Source: Paracoccaceae bacterium (GTDB lineage Bacteria > Pseudomonadota > Alphaproteobacteria > Rhodobacterales > Rhodobacteraceae). Taken from it: 5,859 nt of DNA. The stretch lies in NCBI GenBank assembly GCA_030625695.1, contig DAOUQK010000242.1:1-5859 (forward strand), written 5' to 3'. Under the pieces are notes generated by a model. It worked only from the letters and a program-made list of their open reading frames with translations, ran no database searches and was not told the origin of the DNA. The first letter of the stretch is position 1. Each line of letters opens with the position of its first letter. Shown one piece after another: positions 1 to 5,370 of the stretch. The position numbers and the translations under genes are program-made.

Positions 1-1436
1 ATCACCCCTTCGACAAACACCCGATGTTCATAAAGCGCCACGATCTGACCCAGAACAAATGGCGTCAGCTGCGGATAGACCAGCGTCACCGACGGCCGGT
101 TGCCGGTAAACACCCGGTGGCGCGCCTGACGCTCCAACTCATCACTCAGGAACCCCAAACCCGCCGCCTTTTCGCGCGCCTCCTCCAGTGAACGACCCTG
201 CATCAGCGCCTTGGATTGGGCCAGACAGTTGGCGACCAAAAGCCGGTGATGATGCGCCAACTCCGGCTCATGCCCCTGTGCGGCGATCATGAATTCGCAG
301 GGGACAACGTCCGTGCCCTGATGGATCAGCTGGTAAAACGCGTGTTGGCCGTTGGTGCCGGGCGCACCCCAGACCACCGGACCCGAAGACACCGTCAACG
401 ACGTGCCATCCAGCGCTACGGATTTGCCGTTGGACTCCATCTCAAGCTGTTGCAGGTAAGGCGGCAGAAACGCCAGCCGTTGATCATATGGCAGAACCGC
501 CCGTGTTCCATAGCCACAGACCTGATGATGCCAAAGCCCGGTCAGCGCCAGCATGACAGGCATGTTTTCCCTGAACGGCGCAGCGCGAAAATGCCGGTCC
601 ATAGACTGACCGCCCCGCAGAAACGCATCAAACGCGGCAGGCCCGATGGCAACCATCAGCGACAGACCAATCGGCCCCCAGACCGAATACCGCCCGCCGA
701 CCCAATCCTCGAACCCGAACACCTGATCGCCGGGAATGCCAAACGCCGCCGTCTTGTCCTGCGCGCTGGAAAGGGCGGCGAATTGACGGCTTGGGTCGCC
801 CCCGCCTTCGCTTAGCCAGGCCCGCGCAGTGCGGGCGTTGGTCATGGTTTCAATCGTGGTAAAGGTCTTGGAGGCGACAATTACCAAAGTCCGCCTGGGA
901 TCCAATCCCACCAGACAATCGGCAATATCTGCGCCATCCACGTTCGATACAAAGTGACACCGCGGCCCGTCGTGATAGGGGCTTAAGGCCCGCACCGCCA
1001 TGACCGGGCCAAGGTCTGACCCGCCGATGCCGATATTGACCACATCGCTGATCACGCCGTCCTTGCGCAGTTGATCAGCAAATCGGCGCATCCGCGCCAA
1101 AGTGTCCAACACACCCGGCATGACATCCGCGCCCTCCACCATCACCGGACCGCCATCAAGATTGCGCAAAGCCGTGTGCAGCACGGCGCGCCCTTCGGTT
1201 GCGTTTATTCGCCTGCCGGCGAACATGGCCTCGCTTCGCTCGGAGACATTGGCCCGCTCGCACAGATCAATCAGCGCGTTACGGGTGGCGGCATCAATGT
1301 TGGTTTTGGAATAATCCAGCCGCATGTCGCCGGTTTCGGCCTGATAATCATCAGCCCGCATCGCATCCGTTTCGAACAGGTCATTTATCCGACGATCTCC
1401 GATCGCCGCCTGCATCTTTTTCAGCGCTTCAAACAT
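1..1436 (-). CDS. pgi: Glucose-6-phosphate isomerase, C-terminus cut off by window edge
   Basis: Cytosolic isomerase interconverting glucose-6-P and fructose-6-P. The window holds 478 codons from ATG at 1436 with no stop, so the gene continues past position 1. Visible motifs are the SIS-type core VVNIGIGGSDLGP, SKTFTT for sugar-phosphate binding, and the family signature DWVGGRYSVWGPIG around residues 243-256 with its Arg at 249. MESNGK carries the catalytic Glu at 334, and GTNGQHAFYQ carries the catalytic His at 365. These match E. coli Arg270, Glu355 and His386 with a constant offset of 21. The catalytic Lys and the second signature (FDQWGVELGK type) should lie about 15 residues beyond the edge. 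The E. coli protein has 549 residues, so roughly 50 are missing here. The start lies 2 nt after the pgl stop with no strong ribosome binding site, suggesting translational coupling. It is the last visible gene of the zwf-pgl-pgi operon. GAPG replaces the more usual GEPG before TNGQH, which is not a catalytic position. Confidence 0.97.
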   Translation of the reverse strand, partial: MFEALKKMQAAIGDRRINDLFETDAMRADDYQAETGDMRLDYSKTNIDAATRNALIDLCERANVSERSEAMFAGRRINATEGRAVLHTALRNLDGGPVMVEGADVMPGVLDTLARMRRFADQLRKDGVISDVVNIGIGGSDLGPVMAVRALSPYHDGPRCHFVSNVDGADIADCLVGLDPRRTLVIVASKTFTTIETMTNARTARAWLSEGGGDPSRQFAALSSAQDKTAAFGIPGDQVFGFEDWVGGRYSVWGPIGLSLMVAIGPAAFDAFLRGGQSMDRHFRAAPFRENMPVMLALTGLWHHQVCGYGTRAVLPYDQRLAFLPPYLQQLEMESNGKSVALDGTSLTVSSGPVVWGAPGTNGQHAFYQLIHQGTDVVPCEFMIAAQGHEPELAHHHRLLVANCLAQSKALMQGRSLEEAREKAAGLGFLSDELERQARHRVFTGNRPSVTLVYPQLTPFVLGQIVALYEHRVFVEGV

Positions 1437-1438
1437 GT

Positions 1439-2110
1439 CTATTCGGCCCAATGCACAGTGGTTTGACCCAAAACCGCATTGATCGGTGCCAATTCAGACG
1501 GCAGTGACAAAGCCCGCTTTAACGCTTCGCGCTTTGGCGCTCCATAAATCACCAGATGCTTGGCCAGCGCCCCGTCCAGCACCCGCGCCGTCAGGCTGAC
1601 CCGGCGTTCGGGCATATCATCCGGGCGCAACGCTGTCAGCACCGGCGCATTTGACGCAAGGGCGGCCTGTAACCCTTCGGCCCCCGGAAACAGCGAGGCC
1701 GTATGCATATCCGCGCCCATGCCCAGCATCAGCACCGAAATCGGCAGTTCCGGTGTCAGCATTGCCTCGATATCCGCCAGCACATCTTCGGGCGCGCCGA
1801 CCGGCGCATATAACGGCAGGAACGTGGCCGAAGCCGCGCGTGCGCGCAGCAACCGGTCACAAATCAGACGCCCGTTTGAACGCTCATGTTCCTGTGGCAC
1901 CCAGCGTTCGTCGGTCGGAAACACCCGCACCCTGTTCCAGTCAAGATCGACAGCACAGAGCATATCAAATATCGGCCCCGGCGACGTCCCGCCCGGCACC
2001 GCAAACGAAGCAAATTCGTTACTTATCAAATGATCCATAAGGTCCGTCGCCAGTACATTGGCCACATCCATCGCCAATATCTCACGGTCTGCATATTCGA
2101 TCAGCTTCAT
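1439..2110 (-). CDS. pgl: 6-phosphogluconolactonase (start chosen at 2110)
   Basis: Hydrolyses 6-phosphoglucono-lactone, the product of Zwf, to 6-phosphogluconate in the cytosol. The 223-residue protein has the usual length of the DevB/Pgl family. It shows the phosphate-binding VPGGTSPGP loop (about residues 38-46), TDERWVP (66-72), a SNGRL segment (78-82) and GMGADMHTASLFPG (130-143) with the likely catalytic His at 136. The frame is open to an ATG at 2128, which would add six residues (MAGDQA). The ATG at 2110 is preferred because a GGGGGA ribosome binding site sits 7 nt upstream. Its ATG also overlaps the zwf stop as ATGA, and the protein then begins with the MKLIEYADREIL sequence typical of the family. 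The canonical Gly before the His (GxDGH) is Met here (ADMH). I recall this variant from alphaproteobacterial homologues, so it does not by itself suggest loss of activity. Confidence 0.95.
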   Translation of the reverse strand: MKLIEYADREILAMDVANVLATDLMDHLISNEFASFAVPGGTSPGPIFDMLCAVDLDWNRVRVFPTDERWVPQEHERSNGRLICDRLLRARAASATFLPLYAPVGAPEDVLADIEAMLTPELPISVLMLGMGADMHTASLFPGAEGLQAALASNAPVLTALRPDDMPERRVSLTARVLDGALAKHLVIYGAPKREALKRALSLPSELAPINAVLGQTTVHWAE

Positions 2111-3573
2111 GGCTTGATCCCCCGCCATTCTCGATTGTCACGCGCCATCAATTGATCCGCATCCCCCGGGCCAATCGCGCCTGAATCGTAAGGTTTCGGC
2201 ACATCGCCCCGTGCCTGCCACCCGGCAATGACCGGATCGGTCCAGGCCCAGGCGGCTTCAACTTCGTCTCCGCGCATGAACAGGGTCTGGTTGCCACGAA
2301 TCACGTCCATGATCAGACGTTCATAGGCATCCGGCGGGTTCTCTCCATGCGGTCCCAGCGCCTCGGCAAAACTCATGTCCAATGGCACATGCATCAGACG
2401 CATCCCCCCAGGCCCCGGTTCTTTGATGGTCACGGTCATGGTGATGCCCTCATCCGGTTGCAGGCGGATCGTCAGGATATTGGCATAATCGCCAGCCTCC
2501 TGACCAAATATCGCATGTGGCACCTCTTTGAACACCACATTTATCACCGACGAACGCGCCACCAGCCGCTTGCCTGTGCGCAGATAAAACGGCGTTCCGG
2601 CCCAGCGCCAGGTACTGATATGGGTTTTGAGCGCGATGTAGCTTTCGGTACTGGAACGCGGATCGCCCACCGCCTCGCGATACGAGGGGTGTTCGTCTTT
2701 ATCATCGGCATTTGCCATATACTGACCGCGCACAATATGGTGCGGCTCGACCGGTTCCAGCGCGCGGATCACTTTCAGCTTTTCGTCGCGCACTGAATCC
2801 GGCTCGAACTTGGCGGGGGGTTCCATGGCAATCAGACACAGCAGTTGCATCAGATGGTTCTGCATCATATCGCGCATCGCCCCGGCCTTGTCGTAATAAC
2901 CACCCCGCCCGCCGACACCCACGGTTTCGGCCACGGTGATCTGGATATGATCGACGTAATTGCTATTCCAAAGCGGTTCAAACAGCACATTGCCAAACCG
3001 TACAGCCATCAGATTCTGCACGGTTTCCTTACCCAGATAATGGTCGATTCGGTAAATCTGACTTTCATCAAAATATGCCGCCAGCGACTTGTTCAAAACC
3101 TTCGCGCTGGCCAGATCATGACCAAACGGCTTTTCCACCACAATCCGGCAGGTATCATTGGCCATGCCGCTGGATTGTATCCGCTCGGCCAGCGCCCCAA
3201 ACAATCCCGGTCCGACCGAAAAATAAAACGCCCTGACCCGGCCGCCGGTCACCTTTGAGGCCAACTCTTGCCAACCCCGATCACCTTTGGCATCAATCGC
3301 CACATAGTCCAGACACTCCAGGAACCGTCCCAGCTTGCCCTCGCTTGCGGGGGTCGGATCGGAAAACTCGGCAATCGCCGAGGCGGCAAAATCTCGATAC
3401 CCTGCCTGGTCATATTCGGTCCGTGCCGCCCCGATGATCCGCGTCTTGGACGGCAATTGCCCGGCGCAATACCGCCGGAACAAGGCCGGCAGAATTTTGC
3501 GGCGGGTCAGGTCACCAGTGCCACCAAAGATCACCAGATCAAAGGGGTCTACCGGGATGACGCGTGAAACCAT
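2107..3573 (-). CDS. zwf: Glucose-6-phosphate 1-dehydrogenase
   Basis: Oxidises glucose-6-P to 6-phosphoglucono-1,5-lactone, reducing NADP (or NAD). It is the entry step of the oxidative pentose phosphate and Entner-Doudoroff pathways. The protein has 488 residues against about 491 in E. coli, so it is full length. The N-terminal Rossmann fold carries the nucleotide-binding FGGTGDLTRRKILPALF (residues 16-32). EKPFG (147-151) has the conserved Lys and Pro. RIDHYLGKETVQN (175-187) is the active-site signature with His178 and Lys182. MRDMMQNH ends in His240, at the position of the catalytic-dyad His. The C-terminal beta+alpha domain includes LRTGKRL and the WAWTDP segment. The ATG at 3573 has an AAGGA ribosome binding site about 6 nt upstream (3580-3584 on the plus strand). 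It is first gene of the zwf-pgl-pgi cluster and overlaps pgl by 4 nt. Cofactor preference cannot be read with confidence. Confidence 0.97.
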   Translation of the reverse strand: MVSRVIPVDPFDLVIFGGTGDLTRRKILPALFRRYCAGQLPSKTRIIGAARTEYDQAGYRDFAASAIAEFSDPTPASEGKLGRFLECLDYVAIDAKGDRGWQELASKVTGGRVRAFYFSVGPGLFGALAERIQSSGMANDTCRIVVEKPFGHDLASAKVLNKSLAAYFDESQIYRIDHYLGKETVQNLMAVRFGNVLFEPLWNSNYVDHIQITVAETVGVGGRGGYYDKAGAMRDMMQNHLMQLLCLIAMEPPAKFEPDSVRDEKLKVIRALEPVEPHHIVRGQYMANADDKDEHPSYREAVGDPRSSTESYIALKTHISTWRWAGTPFYLRTGKRLVARSSVINVVFKEVPHAIFGQEAGDYANILTIRLQPDEGITMTVTIKEPGPGGMRLMHVPLDMSFAEALGPHGENPPDAYERLIMDVIRGNQTLFMRGDEVEAAWAWTDPVIAGWQARGDVPKPYDSGAIGPGDADQLMARDNREWRGIKP

Positions 3574-3739
3574 TATCTTTCCTTACCTTGCCAGCGCCCG
3601 TATCTTGCCCCATTTGATGCCTAGCCCGTGATGGCGCAGCATATCAGCATCACAACTTAGTCAGCCGCGTTATGCTACCTTTAACATTTCCCATTCATCA
3701 CGCTAGAACAACACCATATCCAACGACGCGGACGCTAAA
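3574..3739. other. Divergent intergenic region between zwf and the radical SAM gene
   Basis: These 166 bp must hold the promoters for both the leftward zwf operon and the rightward radical SAM gene. I do not see a convincing sigma-70 pair on either strand; TATGCT at 3671-3676 is a possible minus 10 element for the rightward gene, but it lacks a good minus 35. GTGATG (3628-3633) and CATCAC (3648-3653) form a 6-bp inverted repeat with a 14-nt spacer. TGATGC (3615-3620) and GCATCA (3647-3652) form an alternative pair using the same right arm. No HexR-like palindrome is visible. The zwf ribosome binding site lies at 3580-3584. Confidence 0.6.
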
Positions 3740-3743
3740 ATGA
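3672..3743 (+). CDS. Possible 23-codon leader ORF overlapping the radical SAM start
   Basis: An ATG at 3672 opens a 23-residue frame (MLPLTFPIHH..., ending TRTLK). Its TGA overlaps the radical SAM ATG as ATGA, the geometry of translational coupling. The peptide is Pro-, Thr- and His-rich and resembles nothing I recognise. Against it: no ribosome binding site precedes the ATG, and the codons CTA, TTA, ACA and AGA are uncommon in GC-rich genomes and unlike the neighbouring genes. It may be a chance frame. Conservation of the frame and of the overlap in relatives would decide. Confidence 0.2.
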   Translation: MLPLTFPIHHARTTPYPTTRTLK

Positions 3744-4693
3744 AAGATGTTGCCCAAACTGTCGCCAATATCGGCAAGTTTCAACACCCCAATGTAACCG
3801 CCGACGGAACAGCGCGGGCTTCGGTGGCGCTCAGCCATGCGGAAACCCTTTGGTTCAACACCGGAACCCTGTGCAACATCACCTGCACCAATTGTTACAT
3901 CAAAAGCAGCCCGACCAATGACGCGCTGGTCTATCTGAACGTGGCCGAGGTGGACGACTACCTTGACCAGATCGCCGCGCGCGACTGGCCGGTGCACGAA
4001 ATTGGCTTCACTGGCGGTGAGCCGTTTATGAACCCCGATATGATTCCCATGGCGCGCGCCGCCCTGACGCGCGGCTTTGACGTGCTGATCCTGACCAACG
4101 CCATGCGCCCGATGATGCGGCCCGACCGACGCGCAGGATTGATCGAATTGCAGGCAGAGTTTGGCGACAAGCTGACCCTGCGGGTGTCGATGGATCATTT
4201 CACCGCAACGCGGCACGACGCCGAGCGTGGCACCGGCAGCTTTGCCAAAACCCTGACCGGCATGAAATGGCTGCATGTTCACAGAGTGACCATGACCGTA
4301 GCCGGGCGCATCGAATGGTCCGAAAGCGAGGATCAGGCGCGGGCCGGATTTGCCGCACTTTTTGCCAAGCACGAATTTGACATAGACGCGAACGACCCGG
4401 GCCGGACAGTGTTGTTTCCCGAGATGGACGAAAGCGTTGAAGTGCCCGAGATTACAACCGCGTGCTGGGGTATCTTAAACAAGTCCCCAAAGGATGTGAT
4501 GTGTTCCAGTTCGCGCATGGTTGTCAAACGTCGCGGCGCGGACCACCCGGTGGTTCTGGCCTGTACCCTGTTGCCCTATTCGCCCGAATTCGAAATGGGG
4601 CGCACCCTGGCCGAAGCCGAAGCCGACGTGTCATTGAACCACCCGCATTGCGCCAAGTTCTGCGTTCTTGGCGGCGCGAGTTGCTCAGCTTGA
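3740..4693 (+). CDS. Radical SAM protein with cysteine-rich C-terminus, substrate unknown
   Basis: A 317-residue member of the MoaA/NifB/PqqE-like radical SAM superfamily. The cluster motif CNITCTNC (Cx3Cx2C, Cys45/49/52) would bind a 4Fe-4S cluster that cleaves S-adenosylmethionine. It is followed by GFTGGEP (residues 89-95), the SAM-binding GGE motif, then ILTN (117-120) and a VSMDH strand (149-153) as in the partial TIM barrel. The C-terminal third holds six more cysteines (242, 255, 275, 304, 308, 315). That suggests a SPASM- or twitch-like domain with one or more auxiliary Fe-S clusters, although the spacing is not a textbook SPASM pattern. LWFNTGTLCN and CYIKSSPTND look like strongly conserved family segments. 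The ATG at 3740 gives a short pre-barrel leader; only a weak GGA lies upstream. I see no neighbouring substrate peptide or pathway gene, so the reaction (peptide, tRNA, cofactor or small-molecule modification) cannot be assigned. The superfamily call is secure, the function unknown. Confidence 0.92.
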   Translation: MKDVAQTVANIGKFQHPNVTADGTARASVALSHAETLWFNTGTLCNITCTNCYIKSSPTNDALVYLNVAEVDDYLDQIAARDWPVHEIGFTGGEPFMNPDMIPMARAALTRGFDVLILTNAMRPMMRPDRRAGLIELQAEFGDKLTLRVSMDHFTATRHDAERGTGSFAKTLTGMKWLHVHRVTMTVAGRIEWSESEDQARAGFAALFAKHEFDIDANDPGRTVLFPEMDESVEVPEITTACWGILNKSPKDVMCSSSRMVVKRRGADHPVVLACTLLPYSPEFEMGRTLAEAEADVSLNHPHCAKFCVLGGASCSA

Positions 4694-4698
4694 TATCT

Positions 4699-4765
4699 AC
4701 CGTAGGGTGGGCAATCTGCCCACCATTCCTCAAGGGGGCGGCGGGGTAAAACCCCGCCCTACGGT
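4699..4765. repeat. Compound inverted repeat (outer stem plus two hairpins), REP/MITE-like
   Basis: A 67-bp structured element starts 5 nt after the radical SAM stop. The outer arms ACCGTAGGG (4699-4707) and CCCTACGGT (4757-4765) are perfect 9-bp complements. Inside are two perfect 8-bp hairpins with 3-nt loops: GGTGGGCA/TGCCCACC (4706-4713 and 4717-4724) and GGCGGGGT/ACCCCGCC (4740-4747 and 4751-4758). Each inner hairpin shares two bases with the outer arms, so the fold would be a three-way junction or cruciform. It strongly resembles the GTAGGGTGGG...CCGCCCTAC elements I recall as dispersed intergenic repeats in many bacterial genomes. It may also end transcription of the upstream gene, though no T-run follows. 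Only one copy is in this window, so dispersal is inferred. Confidence 0.75.
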
Positions 4766-4840
4766 TTGGCTCGTGGTCTCGACAACCTCGCGCCGTATTC
4801 GATTGACACAACCCGGTTATCACCCCGTCAGGAGCCTCAA

Positions 4841-4892
4841 ACCGTTTAGTACAAAACCGCCAAACCCCGTTTTCGGGCATGTACAAAACGGT
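4841..4892. promoter_or_regulatory. Pair of operator-like palindromes sharing GTACAAAAC
   Basis: GTACAAAAC occurs as a direct repeat at 4849-4857 and 4881-4889, exactly 32 bp apart. The first copy is the right part of GTTTAGTACAAAAC (4844-4857), a near-perfect palindrome with one mismatched pair and GTAC at its centre. The second copy sits in the right arm of CCGTTTT (4867-4873) and AAAACGG (4885-4891), with an 11-nt spacer. In addition ACCGTTT (4841-4847) pairs with AAACGGT (4886-4892) across the whole unit. A TTGACA hexamer lies upstream at 4803-4808, without a clear minus 10 partner. Palindromes of this size suit a TetR-type dimeric repressor, but this is inference, and no gene starts nearby on either strand. 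Confidence 0.35.
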
Positions 4893-4910
4893 CCAACCGG
4901 CGCCGCACGC

Positions 4911-5180
4911 TTAATGCAGGGTGAATTCGCCAGTTACATTTCGCCATTCTCCGGACGACAACATTCGGCGATGGGCAAAGCGGACGGAATGTAATGGCCC
5001 TTCGATTTCAGCCTGCCAGAATTCGATGAATTCGAACAGTTTCGGGTGGTCCGGTGCCAGATCATAGGCCTGCCAGACATAGGTGTTCAGCACATGGGTA
5101 TAGTCCGGCATGTGATAGAAAATCTCGGCCGTGGTCAGCCCATAACCCTTGAGCATCAATTCAGTCTCATTTGGTGGCAT
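4911..5180 (-). CDS. usg: Usg family protein, function unknown
   Basis: An 89-residue soluble protein recognised as a member of the Usg family, named for an ORF next to the Caulobacter trp genes. Its biochemical role is unknown as far as I am aware. Family landmarks are LKGYGLTTAEIFYHMPD (residues 10-26), YVWQAYDLAPD (34-44), the aromatic FEFIEFW (49-55) and the signature EIEGPLHSVRFAH (58-70), ending in a short EWRNVTGEF tail. Length is typical of the family. There is no signal peptide or membrane segment. The start at 5180 is well supported by a strong AGGAGG ribosome binding site (plus-strand complement at 5186-5191), 5 nt from the ATG. It is transcribed divergently from gyrA across 190 bp and convergently with the radical SAM gene. 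It is probably monocistronic, since the next gene downstream lies on the opposite strand. Confidence 0.9.
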   Translation of the reverse strand: MPPNETELMLKGYGLTTAEIFYHMPDYTHVLNTYVWQAYDLAPDHPKLFEFIEFWQAEIEGPLHSVRFAHRRMLSSGEWRNVTGEFTLH

Positions 5181-5185
5181 TTTCG

Positions 5186-5191
5186 CCTCCT
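5186..5191 (-). promoter_or_regulatory. Strong ribosome binding site of usg
   Basis: The plus strand reads CCTCCT, giving AGGAGG on the coding strand 5 nt before the usg ATG. It is the strongest Shine-Dalgarno sequence in the window and fixes the usg start at 5180 rather than at the internal Met9. Confidence 0.85.
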
Positions 5192-5223
5192 TTTCTGCGC
5201 CTCAATTGCATACTGCCCGAGAA

Positions 5224-5262
5224 ATATTAAAATACATAGAAAACAATCTATTAGCAGAATAC
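5224..5262 (-). promoter_or_regulatory. AT-rich probable promoter region of usg
   Basis: The stretch is markedly AT-rich compared with the surrounding GC-rich genes. On the coding strand of usg a TAATAT hexamer (plus-strand complement 5224-5229) could be a minus 10 box about 45 nt upstream of the ATG. No good minus 35 hexamer lies 16-18 nt before it, so the exact element is uncertain. Confidence 0.3.
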
Positions 5263-5293
5263 AGGGTTGGCTGCCAACGCGGAGCCAACCCTG
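5262..5293. repeat. 11-bp perfect inverted repeat in the usg-gyrA spacer
   Basis: CAGGGTTGGCT (5262-5272) and AGCCAACCCTG (5283-5293) pair perfectly around a 10-nt loop. The loop starts with GCCAAC (5273-5278), which pairs instead with GTTGGC (5266-5271) to give GTTGGC-T-GCCAAC. GCCAAC also recurs at 5284-5289, 11 bp from its first copy. The element lies between divergent starts and has no T-run on either side, so it looks more like a protein-binding site or an mRNA-leader switch than a terminator. Confidence 0.55.
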
Positions 5294-5296
5294 CCA

Positions 5297-5326
5297 TTGC
5301 ACCTTATATGCCCGCTCTGCTAAAGT
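5297..5326 (+). promoter_or_regulatory. Possible gyrA promoter
   Basis: TTGCAC (5297-5302) and TAAAGT (5321-5326) are separated by 18 bp and match the sigma-70 consensus only in part (3 of 6 and 4 of 6). Transcription would start near 5333, giving a leader of about 38 nt. The inverted repeat at 5262-5293 would then lie just upstream of the minus 35 element, where an activator or supercoiling-sensitive factor could act. Confidence 0.25.
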
Positions 5327-5370
5327 GGGCACACAACATATAGATTTAGCCCTCATGACAGGCAATTAAC

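Larger units (their letters stand above)
4694..4910. other. Convergent intergenic region, no credible gene
   Basis: These 217 bp lie between the radical SAM stop and the usg stop. They hold the compound inverted repeat at 4699-4765 and the operator-like pair at 4841-4892. Open frames crossing the region on both strands (for example minus 4524-4886 and plus 4668-4994) are Arg- and Pro-rich, run into genuine genes and match no family I know, so I do not call them. A small CCCG-TTTT-CGGG hairpin (4866-4877) is too short to be a convincing terminator for either gene. Confidence 0.6.

Noticed and set aside
363..365. Ala instead of Glu in the Pgi GEPGTNGQH segment as loss of the catalytic base
   Set aside because: Aligning to E. 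coli numbering places the catalytic Glu in MESNGK (residue 334 here), which is intact; the altered residue is not catalytic.
216..815. Long plus-strand open frame opposite pgi
   Set aside because: It is antisense to well-conserved Pgi motifs, is Arg/His/Pro-rich and matches no family; a GC-rich shadow frame.
2111..2128. Earlier ATG of pgl at 2128
   Set aside because: It would lengthen the zwf overlap to 22 nt and add a non-family MAGDQA leader, while the 2110 start has a good ribosome binding site and ATGA overlap.
3698..4372. 224-residue minus-strand frame opposite the radical SAM gene
   Set aside because: The plus frame contains clear radical SAM motifs. The antisense product is Gly/His-rich without recognisable domains.
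4524..4886. 120-residue minus-strand frame across the radical SAM 3' end and the repeat
   Set aside because: It crosses the compound palindrome, overlaps the conserved cysteine-rich tail and is Arg/Pro-rich, so it is not credible as a gene.
4668..4994. 108-residue plus-strand frame through the convergent gap into usg
   Set aside because: It lacks a ribosome binding site and family resemblance, and overlaps the conserved C-terminus of usg in antisense.
5262..5293. Reading the 11-bp stem as a transcription terminator
   Set aside because: No T-run follows on either strand, and it sits between two divergent gene starts where no transcript should end.
5046..5369. 107-residue plus-strand frame ending just before gyrA
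   Set aside because: It lies antisense to usg and then runs through the AT-rich divergent promoter region; no coding character.
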